NCBI RefSeq assembly: GCF_005870035.1
Contig: NZ_SWJG01000005.1
Coordinates: 186,001-250,000 of the forward strand
Direction of reading: 5' to 3'
DNA: 64,000 nt
Source: Spirosoma lacussanchae
GTDB lineage: Bacteria > Bacteroidota > Bacteroidia > Cytophagales > Spirosomataceae
Made by a program: the position numbers and the translations under genes. Below, piece by piece: positions 34,715-43,676 of the stretch. The notes beneath the pieces are model-generated. The model did not search any database and was not told the DNA's origin. It worked only from the letters and a program-made list of their open reading frames with translations. Each line of letters starts with the position of its first letter. Position 1 is the first letter of the stretch.

Positions 34715-37700
34715 TTAGAAACTCAGCGCAAAACCGGCGTTATACAACCGCTGGGGCGGGTAAACCAGCGCGCCATTCGACGAGATTTCGGGGTCGACCT
34801 GAATGGCTTTCAGGTTGTCGAACGATACCAGGTTGGTGCCGTTGATGTAGACCTTCATGGCCGATACGCCAATCTTGCTCAGGAAGGGCTTGGGAATGTT
34901 GTAGCCGATTTCGAGGTTGCGCAGGCGCAGGTAACGTACGTTGGTGACCCAGAAGTCGCTCCGGCGGCTGTAGTTCACGTGGCTCGGGCTGTCTTTCCGA
35001 ACGGCGGGATACGTACCGGCCACCCACGGGCTGTCGTTGTTGAACGGATCGGCGCGGTGCCAGCGGTCTTCGAAGAGGTAGTTGGGTGAGGTGCCGTTGT
35101 TCTGGAACGGAATCTTCTGCTCCACCTCGCGCCGGAACGTTTGCAGACCCGCGCCCACTACATCGACCTGGAGCGTAAAGCCCCGGTAGCCCAGCGTACC
35201 GTTGAAGGCGTAGTTGAAGTAGGGCGTAGCGCCTTCGGCATAGCCGATGGGCCGCTCGTCGAGACCGTTGATAACCCCATCGCCGTTGACGTCTTTGTAG
35301 ATGAAATCGCCGGGGAGCTGGGTGCGGTTGCCCTGGCCGTCGTTATCGACGCGGTAATCGTCGATCTCCTGCTGCGACTGGAAACGGCCTACTACCTGAT
35401 AGCCCCAGTTGATGGCCGACCAGCGGTCAACGGCCGAGTTGCGGTACTGATCCCAGGAGTTGCCGAAGCGGGGTTTGTAGATGTCCAGACTCCGCTGCCG
35501 CGCCAGGGTAGCGTTACCACCCACGGTATAGGTCAGTTCACCCGCTTTGCCCGTGTAGGACAGCGCTCCTTCTACCCCCCGAATGGCGTCGGAGTTGAGG
35601 TTGGCGTTCGGCAGGGTGTAGCCCACTTCGCTGGGGAGCAGTACGTCATACTGCGCGGCAGGCAGGCCCGACCGCTTCCGCTCGAACACGTCGAACTGAC
35701 CCGAAATCTTGCCGCCCAGCAGCCCGAAATCGATCCCTACGTTGGTCGAGATGTTGTTGACCCACGATAGGGTGGTGATGGGCAGGCCGCGCGGCTGAAC
35801 CCCGATTACGTAGTTGCCATTGAAGATGGCACTGCCCGCCAGGAAGTTGTAGCCGGGCAGGTAGCTGAACGGCGCCACAATGAAATTGTCGTTGATGAGG
35901 TCGCTACCGGTGCGGCCGTAGCTGGCCCTCAGTTTCAGCTCGCTGAGCGTATTGCCCAGGTTCTCCTTGAAGAACGGCTCCTCACTCACCCGCCAGCCCA
36001 GCGACGCGCCGGGGAAGAACCCGTACCGCCGACCGGGCGCAAACAGGAACGACCCGTCATACCGACCCAGCAGCTCGACCAGGTAACGCTGTTTGTAATT
36101 GTAGTTGAAACGGCCAATATAACCCGCCCGCGCCGTCACGTTCCACTCGTCGATGAGCAGATCCTGGTTGGCAAAGGACATCAGCGGGATATAGTTATTG
36201 GGCGGAACGGTATGTACGACCATGTATTTGTTGTCCGTGTCATAGCGTTCATAGGCAGCCACGGCGGCCAGGCTGTGATCGCCCAGCTGCTTGTTGTAGG
36301 TAGCCTGCATCTGCATGAACCGGTCGGCCACGTTGCGTTTCCGCCGTTCGCGCCAGGGGTTCTGGTTGCCCCCGCCCGGCACCGCGTTGTAGGTGTCGGT
36401 GGCCGCGTCGTACGTGTAGGCATCGTAGGTGTACTCGAAGCCGTCGAAGTCGAAGTTAGTGAAGTTGTAGGAGTACGTACCCTTAACGCTTAGGCCAAAA
36501 TCGAAGTCGTACTGCGCGGTGAAGTTGGCTTTAACGGCCCGCCAGGTTTCGTTGATGTAGCCCGTTACTTCTTTTCGGTAGGTAGCCGGGTTTACGTTCA
36601 CATTGTGCGTCTGGTTGATGTACTTCGGGTTGTCGTTGGCGTAGGGCCGCTCGGTAGGCCACATCGAGAAAATACTCAGGAACGGGTTGAAATAGTCGTC
36701 CAGTCCCGGTACCCCAACCTGAAAGCGGTCTTCGATCCGGCCGCTGATCTGCGTACCGATCCGGAGCTTCTTGCTGAGGCCGGCTTCGACGTTAGCCTGG
36801 AAGTTGCTCCGCTTGAAGTTATAATCCCGGATCAGGGCGTCCTGGGTCAGGTGGCTGGCCGATACGTAGTAGGTTACGTTCTCCGACCCGCCCGATACGC
36901 TGCCGTTCAGGTAGGCCTGCGGTACGTTGGGACGCATGACCATGTCGTAGTAGTCGAAGCTCTGGAACCCTTTTTCGGTGCCGATCCGCCATTTTTCCAG
37001 CTCGGTAGGGGTAATGGTTGTCGGAATGCCGCGGTTCTGGTCCGACTCGGCCAGGGCCCGAACGTGCTGATAGGCGTTGGCCGGGCGCGGGTAGCGGGTG
37101 AAGTTCTGCAGACCGTAGTAGCCCGACAGGCTGATAACGGGTTTTTGACCGGCTTTGCCCCGTTTGGTGGTAACCAGCACAACCCCGTTGGCGGCCCGTA
37201 GCCCGTAAATAGCGGCTGAGCCGTCTTTCAGAATGGAAATGTTCTCAATGTCGTTGATGCCTAAGTTGTTGAACTGCCCCACATCGGCTACGATGCCGTC
37301 GATGACGTAGAGCGGAGCGCCCATATTCCGGATCTGGATGTTGGTACCGCCACCGGGCCGGGCGTCGGTTTGCCGGGCCGTAATGCCCGGAACGCGACCC
37401 ACCAGCGCACTGGTAGCTGCAACGGCCGGCGTCCGGATAATCTCTTCGGCTTTCACCGATGCTACCGAACCCGTTACGGTCCCGCGCGACTGGGTGCCGT
37501 AGCCCACTACCACCACTTCGTCGAGCGACTGATCATCGGCCACTAGTTTGATGGCGAGTCGGCTGGCGTTACCGGCAACGATCTCCTGGGTGCGGTAGCC
37601 TACGAACGAGAAAACGAGTACCGTGTTTGGGTCCGGTACCGTAATGGAGAAAAGTCCCTGCGCGTCGGTGGTGCTGCCGCGCGTCGATCCTTTGATCACC

Positions 37701-37915
37701 ACGTTGACACCGGGCAGGGCTTCGCCCTTGTCGTCAGTCACTTTTCCTGAGACAACCACATCGGCGTGCCGGGGCAGGGCATGCAGACCTTCCGTCCGAA
37801 ATTTCAGGGCCGTCGGTCTGGCCAGCGCGTCTTTACACGGCATGGCGCAGGCTAGCGGAATGAGGGCGTACGCTGTCATTTTACCGGCAGTGTACCTTGG
37901 TACTGATCGTCTCAT
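34715..37915 (-). CDS. SusC/RagA family TonB-linked outer-membrane transporter
   Basis: A 1066-residue SusC protein. A signal-like N-terminus is followed by a carboxypeptidase-regulatory-like domain (VVSGKVTDDKGEALPGVNVV), the TonB box region SLDEVVVVGYGTQ, the plug with VYVID-type IDGIVADVGQF and the SusC signature ISILKDGSAAIYGLRAANGV, then a 22-strand barrel ending YNAGFALSF. It imports glycan fragments with the SusD lid using TonB energy. A second in-frame ATG 36 bases in (MTAYALIPLACAM) gives a cleaner signal peptide and may be the real start. It heads a three-gene operon on the minus strand. Confidence 0.93.
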   Translation of the reverse strand: MRRSVPRYTAGKMTAYALIPLACAMPCKDALARPTALKFRTEGLHALPRHADVVVSGKVTDDKGEALPGVNVVIKGSTRGSTTDAQGLFSITVPDPNTVLVFSFVGYRTQEIVAGNASRLAIKLVADDQSLDEVVVVGYGTQSRGTVTGSVASVKAEEIIRTPAVAATSALVGRVPGITARQTDARPGGGTNIQIRNMGAPLYVIDGIVADVGQFNNLGINDIENISILKDGSAAIYGLRAANGVVLVTTKRGKAGQKPVISLSGYYGLQNFTRYPRPANAYQHVRALAESDQNRGIPTTITPTELEKWRIGTEKGFQSFDYYDMVMRPNVPQAYLNGSVSGGSENVTYYVSASHLTQDALIRDYNFKRSNFQANVEAGLSKKLRIGTQISGRIEDRFQVGVPGLDDYFNPFLSIFSMWPTERPYANDNPKYINQTHNVNVNPATYRKEVTGYINETWRAVKANFTAQYDFDFGLSVKGTYSYNFTNFDFDGFEYTYDAYTYDAATDTYNAVPGGGNQNPWRERRKRNVADRFMQMQATYNKQLGDHSLAAVAAYERYDTDNKYMVVHTVPPNNYIPLMSFANQDLLIDEWNVTARAGYIGRFNYNYKQRYLVELLGRYDGSFLFAPGRRYGFFPGASLGWRVSEEPFFKENLGNTLSELKLRASYGRTGSDLINDNFIVAPFSYLPGYNFLAGSAIFNGNYVIGVQPRGLPITTLSWVNNISTNVGIDFGLLGGKISGQFDVFERKRSGLPAAQYDVLLPSEVGYTLPNANLNSDAIRGVEGALSYTGKAGELTYTVGGNATLARQRSLDIYKPRFGNSWDQYRNSAVDRWSAINWGYQVVGRFQSQQEIDDYRVDNDGQGNRTQLPGDFIYKDVNGDGVINGLDERPIGYAEGATPYFNYAFNGTLGYRGFTLQVDVVGAGLQTFRREVEQKIPFQNNGTSPNYLFEDRWHRADPFNNDSPWVAGTYPAVRKDSPSHVNYSRRSDFWVTNVRYLRLRNLEIGYNIPKPFLSKIGVSAMKVYINGTNLVSFDNLKAIQVDPEISSNGALVYPPQRLYNAGFALSF

Positions 37916-38693
37916 AATGCTGACTGTTTAGGAGAGAGTAAAAAGTAGAAGAGAAAAGAACAGTTCATATTGGGTTGTTATCATTCAATTTACAAGTAGA
38001 ATAATCCTAAAAATCAAAGCTATAGTGTTGGTATATTAAAAGGAAATTAAAATCAAAATACAGTCAGCATTAGTCAATCCTTGCCAAATAAACAGCACAA
38101 TTTGTAGGTTAGATGTAAATAAAGAGAAGTTATTGACCTTAATTTGACATACGTATACTGAATCTAGTTTAAATACAGTCTATATTGATCAACTATGAAT
38201 CAGTTGACGACGATTCGGTCGTCTGCTTGAGTCGATAAGCCTCGTAGTTATTCACCTTTGGCCCCTGTTCCAGATCGTATACGGGCGGCTTTGGAGTCTT
38301 GGTGAGAGTCGCTGGGCCGGGCAGCGTGTAACCGGCTGTTCAATGTTAGCCTTCTTCTTTTTAATGGGCGATCAACCCACCAGCCAACAGATTGAACAGT
38401 TTATCCGGGATAGTTTTGCTCGTACTGAACCTAAGCAACGGGCGCTGTGGCAACCGATGCCGGGTCGGCTGATTAATAAGACGGGAATTCGGTGCGGGCT
38501 TTGTTCAGGATAGCCACCGGTGCTGCTGCCTGGCCTGCGCACAGCTGTCCGCAACTGTACGGAACGCTGTCCATTTCCGGACAGAATACGCGCCTGTTCG
38601 TGTTGAATAGTGGCTGACTATCAGTAGATTGGCTTTGTGGTACAGGTTTTGGTGGTACAGGGACAGAGATGTCTACCTTAACGTCGAAGACTC
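37916..38693. other. Long intergenic region between divergent susC and permease genes
   Basis: About 780 bases. The half next to susC (37930-38200) is strikingly AT-rich and carries a minus-strand -7-like box (TAGCTTTG on the minus strand, 38015-38022), the likely susC promoter. A 56-codon forward frame (38343-38513; MLAFFFLMGDQPT at its start) shows no recognisable domain. Further right lies GTCC-N6-GGAC at 38569-38582, before the permease. Confidence 0.5.
38569..38582. promoter_or_regulatory. GTCC-N6-GGAC inverted repeat before the first permease
   Basis: GTCC-ATTTCC-GGAC, extended to CTGTCC-N6-GGACAG (38567-38584), lies 110 bases before the permease start. The same half-sites and spacing occur at 58167-58180, before another permease-linked gene. 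Confidence 0.35.
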
Positions 38694-41078
38694 ATGGTTC
38701 GTAATTATCTGAAAATCGCGCTCCGCAACTTGTGGAAAAACCGGCTGTTCAGCGGGCTCAACATGGGGGGGATGAGCGTTGGCATTGCGGCCGTTGGGCT
38801 GATGAGTCTGTACGTTGTTCACGAGCTGAGTTACGATCGGTTTCATGCCAACGCCGACCGGATCGTTCGGGTGGTACACCACGCCAGCTGGCCGGGCGGG
38901 AGTCTGAACCTGGCACCTACCTCGGCCCGGTTTGCCGATGCGCTCAAAAGCGAGTACCCCGCCATCGAAAAAACGGTGCGGTTTCATCCCGAAGGCGGTG
39001 GCCTGATTACCTATAAGGACAAAAAACTGGACGTACCCACGATTCTGTTTGCCGACCCATCGGTGTTTGAGGTGTTCTCGTTTCCGTTTCTGTACGGTAA
39101 CCCCGCTACCGCCCTGACGCGGCCGCAGACGATCGTCCTGACCAAAACCCTGGCCGAGAAACTGTTCGGCGATGCAGCCCGCGCCGTTGGACAAACGGTT
39201 TCCTTCTCCAACAACTTCCCCAATCAGGTTACCGGCGTTATCGACGACCTGCCCGCCAATTCGCACTTGCAGTTCAGCGCGTTGCGGTCATTGCCGGCCA
39301 ACTATACCAGTGGCTGGCAAAATTTTGAACTCTATACGTATCTGTTGCTCAGTAAAGGTACGGACCCTAAGGCGCTTGAGTCGCGGCTGGGCAGTTTCTA
39401 TCCCAAATACCTGAAGTCGGAAATGGGCGAGCTGAACTATCGGATGGCACTACAGCCAATTACCTCGATTCACCTGGAGTCGCATCTGGATTACGAAATC
39501 AGCCCGAACGGCAACCTCCGGACGATCTACACCTTTGCGCTGGTGGCCGCGCTGATCTTACTGATTGCGGGCATCAACTACGTAAATCTGTACACGGTTC
39601 GGGCGGTGGCCCGGACGCGTGAAGTGGGGGTCCGGAAGGCGATTGGCTCCCGACGCGGGCAGCTGATCGGCCAGTTTCTGACCGAGTCGATGCTGATGGC
39701 AGTACTGTCGTCCGGGCTGGGACTACTCCTGGCCAATTTGGTCCTGACGCTGTTCAACGAACTGGCCGGTACGAGCCTGACCCTGACCCAGTATGGCTGG
39801 CTACCTACGATGCTGGCGGGGCTGGCCTTCACCGTGCTGCTCGGGCTGGTGAGCGGGCTGTACCCGGCCCTGCTGATGTCGGGTTTCCGGCCGGTGGTGG
39901 CGCTGAAAGGGCGTATCAGCAGCCCGCTGGGCGGGGGCCTGTTCCGGCAGTCGCTGGTCGTGTTTCAGTTCGTAGCGGCTGTGGTGCTGATTGCCTGTTC
40001 GTGGGTTATTTACCGGCAGATCGGCTATGCGCTGCACAAAGATCTGGGCTTCAACAAAGACCAGGTGTTAACCTTTCACCTCGATAGCGACGACGTTCGG
40101 AAACAGGTTCAGGCCCTGAAAAATGAGTTGCGAAAAAGTCCGCTGATCGAGCAGGTGGCGGCTGCCAGCAATCCCATCGGCAATAACAATATTGGTGACA
40201 ACGGGATGTTCTTCGAGCAGAACGGCGCCATCAGCAATACAGCGCAGGTGGTACAAACATTCTCCGTCGATGCGGATTACCTGCCTACGCTGGAAATCAG
40301 TCTGCTCGAAGGCCGCAACTTCAGAGAGTCGGCCAGCGACGGCCCGGGAGCGGTGCTGGTCAACCAGGCGCTGGTTCGGCAGATGGGGTGGCAGCGGCCG
40401 CTGGGTAAGCGGGTCAAATATTTCGTCGATAAAGAGGTGTCGTTCGAAGCGCGGGTGGTGGGTGTCGTCAGTGATTTCCATACCTATTCACTCCAGCATA
40501 AGATTCAGCCGCTGGTTTTGCAGATGCCCGCGCCGACCGAGAAAGACAACCTGTACGTGCGGGTCCGGCCCGACCAGACCACCGAAGCGCTGGCGTACAT
40601 CCGGGCTGTCTATAAAACGTTCGATCCGTCGGCCGACCTGACGTTTCATTTTCTGGATGAGAACTTCTCCCGGCAGTATCAGGCCGAGCAGAAGCAGGCA
40701 CAGGTACTGCTGTCGTTTACGGTGCTGGCGGTGCTGATTTCGTGTCTGGGTTTGTTCGGGCTGGCTGCCTTTGCGGCCGAGCAGCGGACCAAGGAGATCG
40801 GTGTTCGTAAGGTGCTGGGCGCTTCGGTGGCCAGCATTGTCGGCCTGCTCTCGCGGGATTTTCTGAAGCTGGTCGTGATCGCGATCGTGATTGCTAGTCC
40901 CCTGGCCTGGTATGCTACCAACCGCTGGCTGCAGGATTTCGCCTACCGGATTGAGGTCGAGTGGTGGGTGCTGGCTCTGACGGGTTTACTGACGGCAGTT
41001 ATCGCGTTATTGACGGTTAGTTTCCAGAGTATCAAAGCGGCCCTGACCAATCCCGTAACGTCGCTGCGATCTGAATAG
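38694..41078 (+). CDS. Double FtsX/MacB-type ABC permease 1
   Basis: A 794-residue permease with duplicated architecture. N-terminal NYLKIALRNLWKNRLFSGLN and a first helix (about 20-42), a MacB periplasmic domain (about 50-260), an FtsX domain with the motif REVGVRKAIGSRRGQLI and three helices (about 285-410), a second helix and periplasmic domain (about 425-660), and a second FtsX domain with TKEIGVRKVLGASVASI. It ends LTNPVTSLRSE. It is first of three tandem permeases that share this C-terminus. Relatives act in lipoprotein or peptide export or as mechanotransmitters with MacB/LolD-like ATPases, but none is encoded in the window. Confidence 0.9.
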   Translation: MVRNYLKIALRNLWKNRLFSGLNMGGMSVGIAAVGLMSLYVVHELSYDRFHANADRIVRVVHHASWPGGSLNLAPTSARFADALKSEYPAIEKTVRFHPEGGGLITYKDKKLDVPTILFADPSVFEVFSFPFLYGNPATALTRPQTIVLTKTLAEKLFGDAARAVGQTVSFSNNFPNQVTGVIDDLPANSHLQFSALRSLPANYTSGWQNFELYTYLLLSKGTDPKALESRLGSFYPKYLKSEMGELNYRMALQPITSIHLESHLDYEISPNGNLRTIYTFALVAALILLIAGINYVNLYTVRAVARTREVGVRKAIGSRRGQLIGQFLTESMLMAVLSSGLGLLLANLVLTLFNELAGTSLTLTQYGWLPTMLAGLAFTVLLGLVSGLYPALLMSGFRPVVALKGRISSPLGGGLFRQSLVVFQFVAAVVLIACSWVIYRQIGYALHKDLGFNKDQVLTFHLDSDDVRKQVQALKNELRKSPLIEQVAAASNPIGNNNIGDNGMFFEQNGAISNTAQVVQTFSVDADYLPTLEISLLEGRNFRESASDGPGAVLVNQALVRQMGWQRPLGKRVKYFVDKEVSFEARVVGVVSDFHTYSLQHKIQPLVLQMPAPTEKDNLYVRVRPDQTTEALAYIRAVYKTFDPSADLTFHFLDENFSRQYQAEQKQAQVLLSFTVLAVLISCLGLFGLAAFAAEQRTKEIGVRKVLGASVASIVGLLSRDFLKLVVIAIVIASPLAWYATNRWLQDFAYRIEVEWWVLALTGLLTAVIALLTVSFQSIKAALTNPVTSLRSE

Positions 41079-41110
41079 GATTGGGAATGATGAATGATGA
41101 GTGAGTTCAA

Positions 41111-41156
41111 CACCCTGGTCCGTGCGGTCGGCGTCCCGATCCCCATGGACTACGGT
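41111..41156. repeat. Dispersed intergenic element, copy C (short form)
   Basis: Begins CACCCTGGTCCGTG and ends CATGGACTACGGTG, an imperfect inverted pair (11 of 14). Its interior GGTCGGCGTCCCGATCCCC is close to the reverse complement of an arm in copy A (17 of 19). Confidence 0.55.
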
Positions 41157-41213
41157 GAAGAATGATACATGCTTGGGTTGGTGCGGTCGTCGTATCCTTT
41201 TTTTCTTTTTGCT

Positions 41214-43631
41214 ATGCTAACGAATTATCTAAAGATTGCGCTTCGGAACATCAGCCGGAACAAAGGGTTTTCGTTCATCAACATTGCCGGGCTGGCGATG
41301 GGTATGGCGGCTACGCTGCTCATCATACAGTACGTTGCCTTCGAGCGAAGCTACGATCGCTTCCACGAAAAAGCCGACCGGATCTTCCGCGTCACGGCCG
41401 AGCGGTATGAACATGGTATCCTTTCGACCGAATGGGCGGGTGGCCCTTTTGCCGTGGGGAATCACCTGAAAAGCGCCTTCGACGAAGTAGACGAGTACGC
41501 GAAGGTGTACATGCGGGACAAGCTGCTGCTGGAGGTCAACAACCGGAAATACAGGGTAGATAAAGGCGCGTTTGCTACGCCTTCGTTCTTCTCCGTTTTT
41601 TCGTATTCGCTGCTTACCGGCGATCCCCGAACCGCCCTGGCCGAACCCAACACGGGGGTTATTTCGGCCTCCCTGGCGCAACGTCTGTTTGGAGCCACTA
41701 ACCCCGTGGGTCAGGTGATCACGATTGAGCGGGAGTTCCCGATCCGGGTGACGGGTGTTTACCAGGACTTCCCCAAAAACTCACACCTGGCCGCTGACTA
41801 CCTGATGTCGTTCAGCACGTTTCAGCGCATGGTCAACCCCAAAAACGAGCCCGACAAAAACTTCGACAACACCTGGGACTGGGACGGCTGCCTGACGTAT
41901 GTGGTATTGAAAGAAGGCGCTAATCCTGCCCGGTTGGCGGCCAAATTCCCCGCCTGGCTTACGACCCTGGATCAGCGCGACCCCAAAACCAACAGCGGGC
42001 TGATGTTGCACCTGCAGGCCCTGCCCGATATTCATCTGTACTCGCATCTGATGTTCGAGGCCGGTGCCAACGGCGACGGCAATTCGGTGTATGTGCTGCT
42101 CTGCGTTGCTTTTTTCATCATCGCCATTGCCTGGATCAACTACATCAATCTGGCTACCGCACGGGCTATTGGCCGGGCCCGGGAAGTAGGGGTGCGGAAA
42201 GCCATTGGCTCGTACCGGCGGCAGCTGATCAGCCAGTTTCTGATAGAGTCGGCTCTGCTCAACTTCATCGCCGTTGTGGTGGCATTTGGGCTTATTCTGC
42301 TGGCCCTGCCGCTATTCAATCACTTCACCGATCAGGAGCTGACCTACTCGTTCGTTCGGTCGGGGCGCTTCTGGCTCGGTCTTGGAGTAATGTATACCGC
42401 CGGTACGTTGCTGTCGGGGGGGTATCCTGCCTTTGTGCTGTCGGGCTTCAACCCGGTTTCAGTCCTGAAAAATGGCGTTTCCGCTTTCCGGGAAGGGGTT
42501 ATCCTCCGAAAATCACTCGTCGTTATTCAGTTTTCGGCCTCTGTTTTTCTGCTGGTCGGTACGATTACCGTATTCCGTCAGCTGCAGTTCATGCGGAGTC
42601 AGAATCTGGGCATCGACATTGGACAAACGCTGGTGCTGAACAGGCCGATGAATGATTCGACCCGTATCAGCCAGACCCGGGCTTTCAAGGATTATCTGCT
42701 TCGTCAGTCTGCCATCAGGCAGGTGGCGGTATCGGGGAGCATTCCGGGCGAAAAGGTCGAGTTCAACGCTGGCGGCATCCGGCTGGAGAGCGCCCCGCAG
42801 GATGAAGGCAAGCAGTACCGCGTTATCGGTGTCGACTACGACTTTGTCGACGCCTTCGGTATGAAGCTCATTGCGGGCCGTAACTTCGATGCCGGGCTGG
42901 GCGAGAAAGGCGCCGTTGTGTTCAACAAAACGGGAATCCGGCAACTGGGTTTCAGCGATCCGGAAAAGGCCCTCGGCAAAAAAATCGACTTCTGGGGCGA
43001 CATTCTTACCATTGTAGGGGTCGTCGACGATTTTCACCAGCAGTCACTTCGGGAAGCTTACGAGCCGCTTATCTTACGGCTGGATCCGGGCGTCAATGGA
43101 TCGATCTCGATCAAACTGGCTGACAGAAACCCCACCCAGGCCATTGCGGTGGTCCGCGAAGCGTGGACCCGTTTTTTTCCTACCGACCCGTTCGAATACT
43201 CGTTCCTCGACGAACGGTACGACAAGCAATATCGGGCCGACGAGCGGTTTGGGCAGGTGTTTGGCTTTTTCACCCTCATGGCCCTGCTGGTGGCGTGTCT
43301 GGGCCTGCTGGGCCTGGCTACCTTTACGGCTCAGCAGCGGACGAAAGAAATTGGCGTCCGCAAAGTGCTGGGCGCTAGCGTAGGCAGTATCATTTCGTTG
43401 CTCTCCGCCGATTTGCTGAGGCTGGTGCTGGTCGCCATCGTGCTTGCCTCACCGGTGGCCTGGTATGCCATGCACCAGTGGTTGCAGGGCTTTGCGTACA
43501 AAATCGACATGGAATGGTGGGTGTTTGCAGTAGCCGGCCTGCTGGCGCTGGCCATCGCGTTCCTGACCGTGAGTTTCCAAAGCCTGAAAGCCGCGCTGAT
43601 GAACCCGGTGAAAAGCTTACGGTCGGAGTGA
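41214..43631 (+). CDS. Double FtsX/MacB-type ABC permease 2
   Basis: An 805-residue relative of the preceding permease, with the same two-halved plan. N-terminus MLTNYLKIALRNISRNKGFS. First FtsX motif REVGVRKAIGSYRRQLI, second TKEIGVRKVLGASVGSI, ending LMNPVKSLRSE. A frame starting at 41169 would add 15 residues (MLGLVRSSYPFFLFA) not seen in the paralogues, so 41214 is preferred. It follows the first permease by 135 bases that contain a short dispersed element. Sequence divergence from its neighbours is large outside the motifs, suggesting different substrates or partners rather than recent duplication. Confidence 0.9.
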   Translation: MLTNYLKIALRNISRNKGFSFINIAGLAMGMAATLLIIQYVAFERSYDRFHEKADRIFRVTAERYEHGILSTEWAGGPFAVGNHLKSAFDEVDEYAKVYMRDKLLLEVNNRKYRVDKGAFATPSFFSVFSYSLLTGDPRTALAEPNTGVISASLAQRLFGATNPVGQVITIEREFPIRVTGVYQDFPKNSHLAADYLMSFSTFQRMVNPKNEPDKNFDNTWDWDGCLTYVVLKEGANPARLAAKFPAWLTTLDQRDPKTNSGLMLHLQALPDIHLYSHLMFEAGANGDGNSVYVLLCVAFFIIAIAWINYINLATARAIGRAREVGVRKAIGSYRRQLISQFLIESALLNFIAVVVAFGLILLALPLFNHFTDQELTYSFVRSGRFWLGLGVMYTAGTLLSGGYPAFVLSGFNPVSVLKNGVSAFREGVILRKSLVVIQFSASVFLLVGTITVFRQLQFMRSQNLGIDIGQTLVLNRPMNDSTRISQTRAFKDYLLRQSAIRQVAVSGSIPGEKVEFNAGGIRLESAPQDEGKQYRVIGVDYDFVDAFGMKLIAGRNFDAGLGEKGAVVFNKTGIRQLGFSDPEKALGKKIDFWGDILTIVGVVDDFHQQSLREAYEPLILRLDPGVNGSISIKLADRNPTQAIAVVREAWTRFFPTDPFEYSFLDERYDKQYRADERFGQVFGFFTLMALLVACLGLLGLATFTAQQRTKEIGVRKVLGASVGSIISLLSADLLRLVLVAIVLASPVAWYAMHQWLQGFAYKIDMEWWVFAVAGLLALAIAFLTVSFQSLKAALMNPVKSLRSE

Positions 43632-43676
43632 TGAACGATGAGGTGAGGGTCGATCTTTACCAGCATTTTCTTTAGC

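Noticed and set aside
37930..38200. AT-rich stretch considered as a horizontally acquired island or an origin
   Set aside because: It is short, lies where the susC promoter is expected, and has no DnaA-box cluster that I can see.
38343..38513. 56-codon forward frame in the susC/permease gap
   Set aside because: Composition is plausible for a gene end (FIRDSFARTEPKQRALW), but no family or promoter is recognised; left as part of the gap description.
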